From Nitrosopumilales archaeon UBA218 (GTDB lineage Archaea > Thermoproteota > Nitrososphaeria > Nitrososphaerales > Nitrosopumilaceae): a DNA stretch of 11,948 nucleotides. The position numbers and the translations under genes are program-made. Location: NCBI GenBank assembly GCA_002499525.1, contig DAMC01000085.1, forward strand, positions 1-11,948, given 5' to 3'. The number at the start of each line of letters is the position of its first letter. Position 1 is the stretch's first letter. This document shows, piece after piece, positions 1-6,204 of the stretch. Below the pieces are notes generated by a model. The model saw only the letters and a program-made list of their open reading frames with translations, was not told where the DNA came from and made no database searches.

Positions 1-189
1 CTTATCCATTGCAGCCTTCTTGTCTGCTAACTTTGTCGTCATAGTGGTGGTCTTTTTATCCACTGTAGATTTGGTGTCTGTTTTATTCGTGTCAGCATCT
101 GCAGCATACGCAGAATTTGTCAAAGATGTACCAACAATACTTGCTATTAATGCAAATACCGCAATACTTGCTAGAATCTTTGTATTCAT
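1..189 (-). CDS. Secreted protein, N-terminal part (runs off the left edge)
   Basis: Read on the minus strand from ATG at 189, the frame stays open for 63 codons to the window edge. It begins MNTKILASIAVFALIAS: a short basic N-terminus, a hydrophobic core over residues 5-24 and a small-residue cleavage site after A-Y-A (about residue 29). This is a classical Sec-type signal peptide, so the protein is probably exported or surface-attached. The visible mature part (residues 30-63) is rich in Lys, Thr, Asp and Ala, with no recognisable domain, and looks like a flexible or coiled linker. The start is supported by a TATA-like element centred about 27 nt upstream, which suggests a leaderless transcript. 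The gene is divergent from the CoA-binding gene at 314. The product cannot be named without the rest of the gene. An open frame on the opposite strand (20-229) is most likely its shadow. Confidence 0.75.
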   Translation of the reverse strand, partial: MNTKILASIAVFALIASIVGTSLTNSAYAADADTNKTDTKSTVDKKTTTMTTKLADKKAAMDK

Positions 190-212
190 TGTTCTAATCG
201 AAAAAAATTTGC

Positions 213-219
213 ATATTAT
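213..219 (-). promoter_or_regulatory. TATA-like element for the secreted-protein gene
   Basis: On the minus strand this reads ATAATAT. It is centred about 27 nt upstream of the ATG at 189, the spacing expected for an archaeal TATA box driving a leaderless transcript. Confidence 0.5.
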
Positions 220-282
220 GATTGATTAACTATGTTACCTAATTATGAGCATACTTGAAATAGCTGAGCATTATGGCCAATG

Positions 283-292
283 AATTATAATT
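283..292 (+). promoter_or_regulatory. TATA-like element for the CoA-binding protein gene
   Basis: AATTATAATT is centred about 27 nt before the ATG at 314. No Shine-Dalgarno sequence lies between, so transcription probably starts at or within a few bases of the start codon. Confidence 0.5.
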
Positions 293-313
293 GGATTTTG
301 ACTATGATTTGCT

Positions 314-724
314 ATGGAATGTGATAGTCACACTGACGATGAAATCAAACAAATTTTAGCATTAAAAAAAGTAGCAGTAGTGGGAATGTCAAAAAACGAA
401 GAAAAGGCCGCAAACTATGTCCCAAAATATCTGATTTCTCAAGGTTATGATGTATTGCCAGTAAATCCTACCGCACAAACTATTCTGGACAGAAAATGCC
501 ATTCTAGCATTTTGGATATCAAAGAACAAATTGACATAGTTGATGTTTTCAGACCCTCTGATCAAGTTTTGTCAGTAGTACAGGAGGCAATCAAAATTAA
601 ACCAAAAGTGATCTGGTTGCAGGAGGGAATTCATAACTTGGAAGCAGAAAATCTTGCCCGAAATGCAGGAATAAAAGTAGTTTTCAATAGATGCATGCTG
701 GCAGAACATCAGCGGTTGTTTTAA
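314..724 (+). CDS. CoA-binding domain protein (YccU/PH1109-like, CoA_binding_2)
   Basis: A 136-aa single-domain Rossmann protein of the small CoA-binding family; Pyrococcus PH1109 and bacterial YccU are of this type. Visible family marks are the nucleotide-binding turn VAVVGMS (20-26), the strand end VLPVNP (47-52), VDVFR (76-80), WLQEGI (101-106) and the C-terminal VVFNRCMLAEHQRL (122-135). The length matches the family. Known members bind coenzyme A, but no reaction is established, so the role (CoA sensing, CoA delivery or redox protection) remains open. It is a cytoplasmic protein with no signal peptide. The ATG at 304 is out of frame and stops after six codons; 314 has a TATA-like element 27 nt upstream. 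The stop codon overlaps the start of the next gene (TAATG), which indicates translational coupling. Confidence 0.85.
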   Translation: MECDSHTDDEIKQILALKKVAVVGMSKNEEKAANYVPKYLISQGYDVLPVNPTAQTILDRKCHSSILDIKEQIDIVDVFRPSDQVLSVVQEAIKIKPKVIWLQEGIHNLEAENLARNAGIKVVFNRCMLAEHQRLF

Positions 725-1089
725 TGAGTGGTTTTGATAATTTTTACTCCGAATTGGATACTCTGGTAAAATCTTTTAAAAAAAATGATGTAATGATTAA
801 GCTGGAGCCAGATTTAGAGTCTCAAATCATACGTATTTTTGGAGAGAAAATAACTGCGCTGGGCAGAGCAAAAACAGGTTTGGGGGATGTTTCTGAACTC
901 TCTTTTGCTACTGCCGAACATCATCCGTATTGGGCATTACTATACCACGTATGCCAGATTGCCAGAGTAACACTTGAAAAATGGGAGTCTGATTTTACAA
1001 AAGATGATTTGAATGAAATATCTTGGTCTATTGACGAACTCAAAAACTCTTACCAGAAAATTCTGGAAAGACCTCACAATGATCACTAG
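724..1089 (+). CDS. Conserved-looking hypothetical protein, 121 aa
   Basis: I do not recognise this family. The protein is soluble, with no signal peptide, membrane segment or cysteine cluster. The N-terminal half is amphipathic, and the C-terminal half (about 68-115) looks largely helical. The most family-like stretch is a glycine/histidine segment, GLGDVSELSF followed by ATAEHHPYW (about residues 51-69), which could hold functional residues. The start is placed at the ATG sharing its A with the preceding stop (TAATG), the usual geometry for coupled translation. An in-frame ATG at 691 would add 11 residues and overlap the CoA-binding gene by 34 nt, so it is less likely. The overlap with a CoA-binding protein suggests a shared operon and possibly a shared pathway, which is inference only. 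The frame closes 33 nt before the next gene, which has its own TATA element. Confidence 0.7.
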   Translation: MSGFDNFYSELDTLVKSFKKNDVMIKLEPDLESQIIRIFGEKITALGRAKTGLGDVSELSFATAEHHPYWALLYHVCQIARVTLEKWESDFTKDDLNEISWSIDELKNSYQKILERPHNDH

Positions 1090-1093
1090 TAGA

Positions 1094-1102
1094 GATAAAT
1101 AG
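1094..1102 (+). promoter_or_regulatory. TATA-like element for the TGS-domain GTPase gene
   Basis: GATAAATAG is centred about 25 nt upstream of the GTG at 1123. It lies just past the stop of the preceding gene, so the GTPase probably has its own leaderless promoter. Confidence 0.5.
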
Positions 1103-1122
1103 CATAAACGGCAATTCTCACT

Positions 1123-2346
1123 GTGCCAATAAAAATAGGAATTATCGGCAAGACTAACACCGGCAAAACCACCTTTTTCAATTCAGCCACTTTATCGTCG
1201 GCTGAAATCTCCACATATCCCTTTACCACAAAAAAACCAGAATCTGCAACTGCTAATGCGATCACACTATGTGTCCATCCTGAATTCAAAGTAGTCGATA
1301 ATCCAAAAAACTCCCGCTGTCTTGACGGATGGCGATACATACCAATTGAACTAATAGACTTGCCAGGACTAATCAAGGATGCATGGAAAGGAAAAGGATT
1401 GGGAAATCAATTTCTCTCAGTTGCAGCACAATCAGATGCACTGTTGCATGTAGTGGATGTTTCAGGAGGAATTGACTCCTCAGGTAAAATCGCTGAGGCT
1501 GGTGCTGGAGATCCAATTTCAGATTTTGCAGATATTGAAGAGGAGCTCATCATGTGGTATCTCAAAATTCTTGAGGGTAATAGAGATAAGGTTTCCAAAA
1601 CAATTCATGCTGGAACTGACAAGATAATTGCAATCGCGGATCTATATCGTGGAATAGGTGTCAACAATTATCATGTCAAGGAAGCACTTCATGCGGCAGG
1701 TATAGAAGAAAAAGAATTCGATGAGATTGGGTTTCAGGAGACTAAAAAGTTTGCAACAGTACTGCGTAAAATATCCAAGCCTACGATGATTGTTGCAAAT
1801 AAAATAGATGTTGATGGGGCGGACAAAAACTTTGCACGACTGAGAGAAAAATACAATGACACAATTGTGGTGCCAGCAAGTGCCGATAGTGAACTTTCAC
1901 TAAGAAGGGCAGAACAAAAGGGATTAATCAAATACTCTCCTGGTTCTGAACAATTTGAAATTATAAAACCAAATGAACTGTCCCAAAAACAAAAAGGGGC
2001 TCTAGACTTTATCACCAAAGAAATAATGGGCGAATATATGAGGACAGGAGTTCAGTTTGCGATTAACGTCACTGTCTTCAAGCTTTTAAAAATGAATGCG
2101 ATTTATCCAGTTGCCGACGAGGAAAAACTCGCTGATAAAAAGGGCAACGTACTGCCTGATTTGGTTCTTCTCAAAGATGGCATGACTGTGGCCGACCTTG
2201 CAAAAGAAATTCACACCAGTCTTACGAAGGGATTGCTTTATGCAAAAGACATACGATACAACTTGCGACTACCGACAAACTATCAACTTCGCGACCGAGA
2301 TGTAATATCGTTAGTGTCTGCTTCAACTAGCAAGAAAACACATTAG
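1123..2346 (+). CDS. YchF/Obg-family GTPase with C-terminal TGS domain (archaeal PH0525-like)
   Basis: A 407-aa cytoplasmic translation-factor GTPase of the Obg/DRG-YchF superfamily; close archaeal relatives are usually annotated as YchF-like. Domains in order: a G domain with P-loop GKTNTGKTT (9-17), the T-rich switch I region around TYPFTTKKPESA (31-42), DLPG (79-82), NKID (226-229) and PASAD (251-255); a helical insertion (about 128-215); and a C-terminal TGS domain (about 345-402, from VLPDLVLLKDGMTVADLAKEI). The G4 motif is NKxD, which fits guanine, unlike bacterial YchF proper, whose altered G4 favours ATP; it is therefore better called a GTPase. Family members associate with ribosomes, but the exact step is not settled. 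The start is GTG, placed by the P-loop close to the N-terminus and the TATA element 25 nt upstream. The stop overlaps the cysS stop on the other strand by 4 bp. Confidence 0.9.
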   Translation: MPIKIGIIGKTNTGKTTFFNSATLSSAEISTYPFTTKKPESATANAITLCVHPEFKVVDNPKNSRCLDGWRYIPIELIDLPGLIKDAWKGKGLGNQFLSVAAQSDALLHVVDVSGGIDSSGKIAEAGAGDPISDFADIEEELIMWYLKILEGNRDKVSKTIHAGTDKIIAIADLYRGIGVNNYHVKEALHAAGIEEKEFDEIGFQETKKFATVLRKISKPTMIVANKIDVDGADKNFARLREKYNDTIVVPASADSELSLRRAEQKGLIKYSPGSEQFEIIKPNELSQKQKGALDFITKEIMGEYMRTGVQFAINVTVFKLLKMNAIYPVADEEKLADKKGNVLPDLVLLKDGMTVADLAKEIHTSLTKGLLYAKDIRYNLRLPTNYQLRDRDVISLVSASTSKKTH

Positions 2347-3731
2347 GGATCAGCAAGAATTTTTTCTTTTTTCATCCAGACTGTCCTATTTTTGTGATCA
2401 AGCAATACAATATTTTGTGCATGAATCTGGTCTCGTATTTTGTCAGCCTCCTGAAACTTTTTTTGACTGCGTAATGCCTCTCTCTGGTTAATCATTTCGG
2501 TGATTTCGAATCTCTGTCTTTCTGTAACTTTTTGAACCTGCAGTCCTAAAATCTGACACATTCGCTCAAAATCCGAAATCACCAAATCTGCAATGGTTTT
2601 TGTCATGGAATCTGATGCGGCGATTCTGTTAATGGCCTTGACAAGCTTGAAAAATGCATTTAACGCAAGTGATGTATTAAAATCAGATTCTAGGGCAGAA
2701 TCAAACTCTGAGTTACATTCGGATAATATCTGTGCCATCTCTTTAGACGAACCTTGACCTTCCGACATTATCATTTCGTAATATGCCGTCTCAACCTGCC
2801 TCCATTTTACAAGATTCTCCTTTAACAAATCCTCTGAATAATCAATTGCCTTGGAATAGTGACCGGAAATGCAAAATAGTCTTATTACATTTGGTCCCCA
2901 GTTTGCCAAGACATGTCTGACGGATTTGATATTGCCTAATGATTTTGACATTTTCTCACCATTAATCGTGACCATTCCTACATGCATCCAGAGTTTGGCA
3001 AGAGGTTTATTGGTCACAGCTTCTGTCTGAGCTATTTCGTTTTCGTGGTGAGGGAAAATTAAATCACGTCCACCACCATGTATCTCAAAATCTTCTCCTA
3101 GGTACTTGAGGCTCATAGCAGAACATTCAATGTGCCACCCAGGCCTGCCTTTTCCCCACGGGCTTGGCCAGTTGGGCTCTGTTTCTGAAAACTTCCACAA
3201 TGCAAAGTCAAGGGCATCATTTTTTGTCTCATCCACTGCGATTCTTGCCCCTGCTATCAGATCCTCGGTTTTTCTTTTTGATAATTTTCCATACTCATTG
3301 AATTTAGAGACGGAATAATACACGCCGTTCAAGGCAATGTATGCATATCCAGAATCAATTAGCCTCTGTATTAGCTCAATTATCTCTGACATGTGTTCTG
3401 TGGCCTTGGGGTGTTCTGTTGCACGCATTATGTTGAGGCTATCAAAATCTTCAAAATAATGATCAATGTACCTTTTACTTAACTCCAGTGGATGAACTCC
3501 TTCAGTTGATGCCCTGTTGATGATCTTGTCGTCAACATCGGTAAAATTCTGTACAAACTTGACATGACTTCCCTTTGATTCTAGGTATCTTCGTAAAACA
3601 TCAAAAATTATGATGGTTCTTGCATGTCCTATGTGAGACTCGTCATACACAGTTACGCCGCAAAGATATATCCGGATTAGATTTGATGTGATTTCTTTTT
3701 CCTTAGTGCCAAGCGTGTCGTATATTCTCAA
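2343..3731 (-). CDS. cysS: Cysteinyl-tRNA synthetase
   Basis: A class I aminoacyl-tRNA synthetase of 462 aa, the usual length, charging tRNA-Cys in the cytoplasm. Visible features are zinc ligand C24 in YLCGVTVYD, the HIGH motif at 33-36 (SHIGHAR), zinc-site residues C203 (IECSAMS), H228 and E232 (FPHHENE), and KMSKS at 260-264. An alpha-helical anticodon-binding tail follows. The start is TTG: a stop codon lies immediately upstream in frame, the next residues (RIYDTLGTKEKE) match the family N-terminus, and a GAGGG ribosome binding site sits six bases before it. The nearby ATG at 3735 is in another frame and stops quickly. The gene is 9 nt downstream of nadE and almost certainly shares its transcript. 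Its Lys-rich C-terminus is encoded opposite the T-tract that probably terminates the convergent GTPase transcript. Confidence 0.96.
   Translation of the reverse strand: MRIYDTLGTKEKEITSNLIRIYLCGVTVYDESHIGHARTIIIFDVLRRYLESKGSHVKFVQNFTDVDDKIINRASTEGVHPLELSKRYIDHYFEDFDSLNIMRATEHPKATEHMSEIIELIQRLIDSGYAYIALNGVYYSVSKFNEYGKLSKRKTEDLIAGARIAVDETKNDALDFALWKFSETEPNWPSPWGKGRPGWHIECSAMSLKYLGEDFEIHGGGRDLIFPHHENEIAQTEAVTNKPLAKLWMHVGMVTINGEKMSKSLGNIKSVRHVLANWGPNVIRLFCISGHYSKAIDYSEDLLKENLVKWRQVETAYYEMIMSEGQGSSKEMAQILSECNSEFDSALESDFNTSLALNAFFKLVKAINRIAASDSMTKTIADLVISDFERMCQILGLQVQKVTERQRFEITEMINQREALRSQKKFQEADKIRDQIHAQNIVLLDHKNRTVWMKKEKILADP
2360..2372 (+). terminator. Probable oligo-T terminator of the GTPase gene, inside cysS
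   Basis: TTTTTTCTTTTTT begins 13 nt after the GTPase stop on the coding strand. Oligo-T tracts are the known intrinsic termination signal in archaea, with no hairpin needed. The tract lies inside the 3' end of cysS, where it encodes consecutive lysines on the other strand. Confidence 0.5.
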
Positions 3732-3737
3732 TCATAT

Positions 3738-3742
3738 CCCTC
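3738..3742 (-). promoter_or_regulatory. Shine-Dalgarno site of cysS, overlapping the nadE stop
   Basis: On the minus strand GAGGG overlaps the nadE stop codon (TGA-GGG) and ends six bases before the TTG start of cysS. This is good SD spacing and supports the rare TTG start. It fits an internal operon gene, which, unlike a leaderless first gene, needs a ribosome binding site. Confidence 0.6.
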
Positions 3743-4514
3743 ATAACTTGTCAGGCATTATTCTTTTGTGATTGCTATTATGATGCAACTGCAAGATTTT
3801 TTCAATTTTTTGATGACTAATTCCAGTTAATTTTTCAATTGATTCTGGATGAATTTTTTTGTCAATTATGCAGTACAATACACAATCAATTTCCTCATAT
3901 GATGCTCCTATCTCTTCTTCGGCAATATGGCCTTTCCACAGGTTTGGGCTACTCTTTTTTGATATTATGGAATCTCTGACACCAAGATGTTTTGCCAGCT
4001 GTCTAACTTGCGTTTTGTATAACGATGCTATTGGCAAGACATCAGAACTTCCATCCCCGAATTTAGTAAAATAACCAATCATGAATTCGGACTTGTCGCT
4101 GGACCCAATAACGAGGTAATTTTTTGCATTTGCGTAATAATACAGGAGACTTGCACGAATTCTTGCGCGAAGATTTCCCAATGCCAAATCATTTGGCTCC
4201 AATATACTTGAAAATTGTAGATGAATCTGATTGATATCTATTAACTTGTAATCAATTCCAAGTTTGTCAACTGTGTGCAGTGCATCCTCTGTTTCCTCTT
4301 TTGGTGAGACCTTGCTGTCTGGCATTATGAGTGCAAGAGATTTTTCTTTAAACGATTTTGCGCAAATGTGAGCAATCACCGCTGAATCTATTCCACCGGA
4401 AAGTCCAAACACAAATCCGCTGCAATTGGCACTGTGTTTTTTTAAAAACGATTCAATATCTGCCTGAATTTTAGAATAATCGACATTGGTGATCTCATTT
4501 AGAATTTTTTCCAT
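3741..4514 (-). CDS. nadE: NH3-dependent NAD+ synthetase
   Basis: A 257-aa N-type ATP pyrophosphatase making NAD+ from nicotinate adenine dinucleotide, ATP and ammonia, the last step of NAD synthesis. The PP-loop signature SGGIDS is at 39-44, with AP-adjacent segments GNLRARIR (113-120), SEFMIGYFTKFGDG (142-155), LPIASLYKTQVRQLAKHLG (160-178), and the substrate-closing region SSPNLWKG followed by EEEIGASYEEID (188-210). There is no glutaminase (nitrilase) domain, so it uses free ammonia, as is usual for short archaeal NadE; ammonia is plentiful in an ammonia oxidiser. The canonical GTGNKSE-like turn reads GSSDKSEF here. ATG at 4514 is supported by a TATA-like element about 23 nt upstream. It is followed after 9 nt by cysS, an operon, and preceded by the Rieske gene in the same orientation. 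Confidence 0.95.
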   Translation of the reverse strand: MEKILNEITNVDYSKIQADIESFLKKHSANCSGFVFGLSGGIDSAVIAHICAKSFKEKSLALIMPDSKVSPKEETEDALHTVDKLGIDYKLIDINQIHLQFSSILEPNDLALGNLRARIRASLLYYYANAKNYLVIGSSDKSEFMIGYFTKFGDGSSDVLPIASLYKTQVRQLAKHLGVRDSIISKKSSPNLWKGHIAEEEIGASYEEIDCVLYCIIDKKIHPESIEKLTGISHQKIEKILQLHHNSNHKRIMPDKL

Positions 4515-4532
4515 TGTTTTTCTGTGTGTTGA

Positions 4533-4540
4533 TTATTAAA
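4533..4540 (-). promoter_or_regulatory. TATA-like element for nadE-cysS
   Basis: TTTAATAA on the minus strand is centred about 23 nt upstream of the nadE ATG, inside the 34-nt gap after the Rieske gene. It suggests nadE-cysS can be transcribed separately from the Rieske gene. Confidence 0.4.
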
Positions 4541-4548
4541 AATCGTAT

Positions 4549-4851
4549 CTAGACGTCTATGTAGATTCCATCATTTCTTGATTCTACCTTGTACGTCTGC
4601 AGTTTGACTCCCTTTAGATAATCCAGCAAATCGCCTGTTCTGATGTCGTAATGCCAAAAATGCAATGGACACTCAACTATGCACCCATTAATTTTTCCAG
4701 GAGCAATGGAACCATCTTGGTGAACACATAGAGCATCAATTCCATGATATCCATCTTGATTGAATATGGCAATTCTTTTCTCGTCTATCTTGACTTCAAT
4801 TCCGGCACCCTTTGCAATCGAATCTTTTTCGGCCACTTTACGCCAAACCAT
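4549..4851 (-). CDS. Small Rieske [2Fe-2S] ferredoxin
   Basis: A 100-aa single-domain Rieske protein. The two cluster-binding boxes are intact: C42-V-H44 and C61-P-L-H64, with 16 residues between, followed by the usual HFWHYDIRTG segment (64-73). There is no membrane anchor or signal peptide, so it is a soluble ferredoxin-like carrier, either the electron donor of a Rieske oxygenase or a nitrite-reductase-NirD/biphenyl-ferredoxin type protein; the partner is not visible here. The start is the ATG at 4851, not the in-frame TTG at 4860: a TATA-like TAAATAA is centred 26 nt before the ATG but only 17 nt before the TTG. It is divergent from SAH hydrolase across 65 bp and lies upstream of nadE-cysS, with which it may be partly co-transcribed. 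Confidence 0.9.
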   Translation of the reverse strand: MVWRKVAEKDSIAKGAGIEVKIDEKRIAIFNQDGYHGIDALCVHQDGSIAPGKINGCIVECPLHFWHYDIRTGDLLDYLKGVKLQTYKVESRNDGIYIDV

Positions 4852-4873
4852 GTTATGCAAAAATTTTTGATGG

Positions 4874-4880
4874 TTATTTA
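4874..4880 (-). promoter_or_regulatory. TATA-like element for the Rieske gene
   Basis: TAAATAA on the minus strand is centred 26 nt before the ATG at 4851. The position supports a leaderless transcript and decides between two candidate start codons. Confidence 0.5.
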
Positions 4881-4892
4881 CTTTATCGATAT
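4881..4892 (+). promoter_or_regulatory. Possible TATA region for SAH hydrolase
   Basis: CTTTATCGATAT lies about 26-35 nt before the TTG at 4917 and directly abuts the divergent Rieske TATA element. A second TATA-like string (TATATA at 4907-4912) would instead place the transcript start nearer 4935. Which one is used is unclear. Confidence 0.3.
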
Positions 4893-4916
4893 GAAAGATT
4901 TTTTAGTATATAGCAA

Positions 4917-6167
4917 TTGAATCTGGTGTTGAGTAGAGTAAAAGACGAAAGTCTTGCAGATCAGGGACGCCTTTCGTACGAATGGGCCCGAAATCACATG
5001 CCAATTCTGGATAAGACGATTGGAAGACTCAAAAAATCACAACCTTTCAAGGGACTGACACTGGGTTTCTGCTTGCACATTACTAAAGAAACCTCGGTAT
5101 TACTAATGGGTGTAAAAGAACTCGGAGCAGAAGTTGCAGCATGTGCTGGAAATCCTCTTACCACTCAAGACGATATCGCGGCATTTTTGGCCTCTGAGGG
5201 AATCCACACGTATGCTTGGAATGGAGAGACAAACGAGGAATATGATTGGTGTATTGATCAAGTACTTGACCACAAACCCATCATTGTAACAGATGATGGA
5301 GCGGACATGAACGTTAAATTGCACTTTGATAAAAGATACAAATCACTGAAAATTCTAGGAGCCACAGAAGAAACCACTGCTGGAGTAAACAGAATTAAAG
5401 CCATTGAAAAGAAAGGCAAACTACGATATCCTGTAATTGTTGTTAACGAGGCTTATACAAAACACATGTTTGATAATAGATACGGCACAGGTCAGTCCAC
5501 AATAGATGGATTTTTGAGAGCAATGAATCTACTCTTTGCCTCTAAACGAGTTGTTGTTGCAGGATATGGCTGGGTAGGGCGCGGTGTTGCCGCTAGAAGC
5601 CACGGGATGGGCTCTAAAGTCATTGTCACAGAGATTGACCCGGTAAAAGCACTTGAAGCACACATGGATGGTTTTGAGGTGATGACAATGACAGATGCCG
5701 CAAAAATCGGAGATATTTTCATCACATGCACCGGAATGCGAGATATTATCACCAAAGAGCATATTTTGAAAATGAAGGATGGTGCAGTAATGGGTAATGT
5801 TGGACACTTTGATGTTGAAATAGATTCGGAATTTTTGCTTAATCAATCTAAAACAGTTCGTGAAGTGCGACCAAATCTCGATGAATGTGTTTTGAAGAAT
5901 GGCAAAAAAGTCTACCTGGTAGGCAAAGGCAGACTGGCAAACCTAGTTGCTGCAGAAGGTCATCCTCCAGAAGTAATGGCACAGTCGTTTTCAAACCAAA
6001 TAATGTCTATTCTGTATCTACTCAAAAACAGCAAGAAAATCGGCAAAAAAGTCATCACAGTGCCGTTGGAAATAGATACACAGGTTGCATCTGATGCATT
6101 GCAGGCCTTTGATGTCAAAATTGATCATCTGACCAAAAAACAAATCGCTTATCGCGAAAACTGGTAA
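4917..6167 (+). CDS. ahcY: S-adenosylhomocysteine hydrolase (adenosylhomocysteinase)
   Basis: NAD-dependent enzyme splitting S-adenosylhomocysteine into homocysteine and adenosine, which keeps cellular methylation running. It is a short archaeal/thermophile-type form of 416 aa. Visible catalytic residues (human equivalents in brackets): H54 in FCLHITKET (H55), D130 (D131) in DDGADM, E152 (E156) in EETTAGVNR, N177, K182 and D186 in VNEAYTKHMFDNRYG (N181, K186, D190), H297 in NVGHFD (H301) and H349 in AEGHPPEVM (H353). The NAD-binding GYGWVG is at 216-221. The start is uncertain: the TTG at 4917 opens the frame, but GTG 4926 and TTG 4929 are also possible, and 4929 would give a natural SRVKDESLADQGRLSYEWA N-terminus. 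There is no SD. Divergent from the Rieske gene and 37 nt upstream of metG, a methionine-cycle pairing. Confidence 0.96.
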   Translation: MNLVLSRVKDESLADQGRLSYEWARNHMPILDKTIGRLKKSQPFKGLTLGFCLHITKETSVLLMGVKELGAEVAACAGNPLTTQDDIAAFLASEGIHTYAWNGETNEEYDWCIDQVLDHKPIIVTDDGADMNVKLHFDKRYKSLKILGATEETTAGVNRIKAIEKKGKLRYPVIVVNEAYTKHMFDNRYGTGQSTIDGFLRAMNLLFASKRVVVAGYGWVGRGVAARSHGMGSKVIVTEIDPVKALEAHMDGFEVMTMTDAAKIGDIFITCTGMRDIITKEHILKMKDGAVMGNVGHFDVEIDSEFLLNQSKTVREVRPNLDECVLKNGKKVYLVGKGRLANLVAAEGHPPEVMAQSFSNQIMSILYLLKNSKKIGKKVITVPLEIDTQVASDALQAFDVKIDHLTKKQIAYRENW

Positions 6168-6173
6168 CAAACC

Positions 6174-6181
6174 TTCTTAAG
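6174..6181 (+). promoter_or_regulatory. Possible TATA-like element for metG
   Basis: TTCTTAAG, in the 37-nt gap after SAH hydrolase, is centred about 27 nt before the metG ATG. The match is weak; metG may also be read from the ahcY transcript. Confidence 0.3.
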
Positions 6182-6204
6182 CTGCACAACTTCAATTTAT
6201 CCAA

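Noticed and set aside
20..229. A 69-codon open frame on the plus strand at the left edge
   Set aside because: It lies opposite a clear signal-peptide gene on the minus strand; its hydrophobic translation is a by-product of that gene's composition.
691..723. Earlier in-frame ATG for the 121-aa protein
   Set aside because: It would overlap the CoA-binding gene by 34 nt; the TAATG overlap at 724 is the more usual coupled start.
4852..4860. TTG-initiated longer N-terminus of the Rieske protein
   Set aside because: It lies only about 17 nt from the TATA element, too close for it to be on the transcript; the ATG at 4851 fits at 26 nt.
5529..5846. Long antisense open frames within SAH hydrolase
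   Set aside because: They are opposite strongly conserved catalytic and NAD-binding sequence and carry no recognisable domain; shadows of the real gene.
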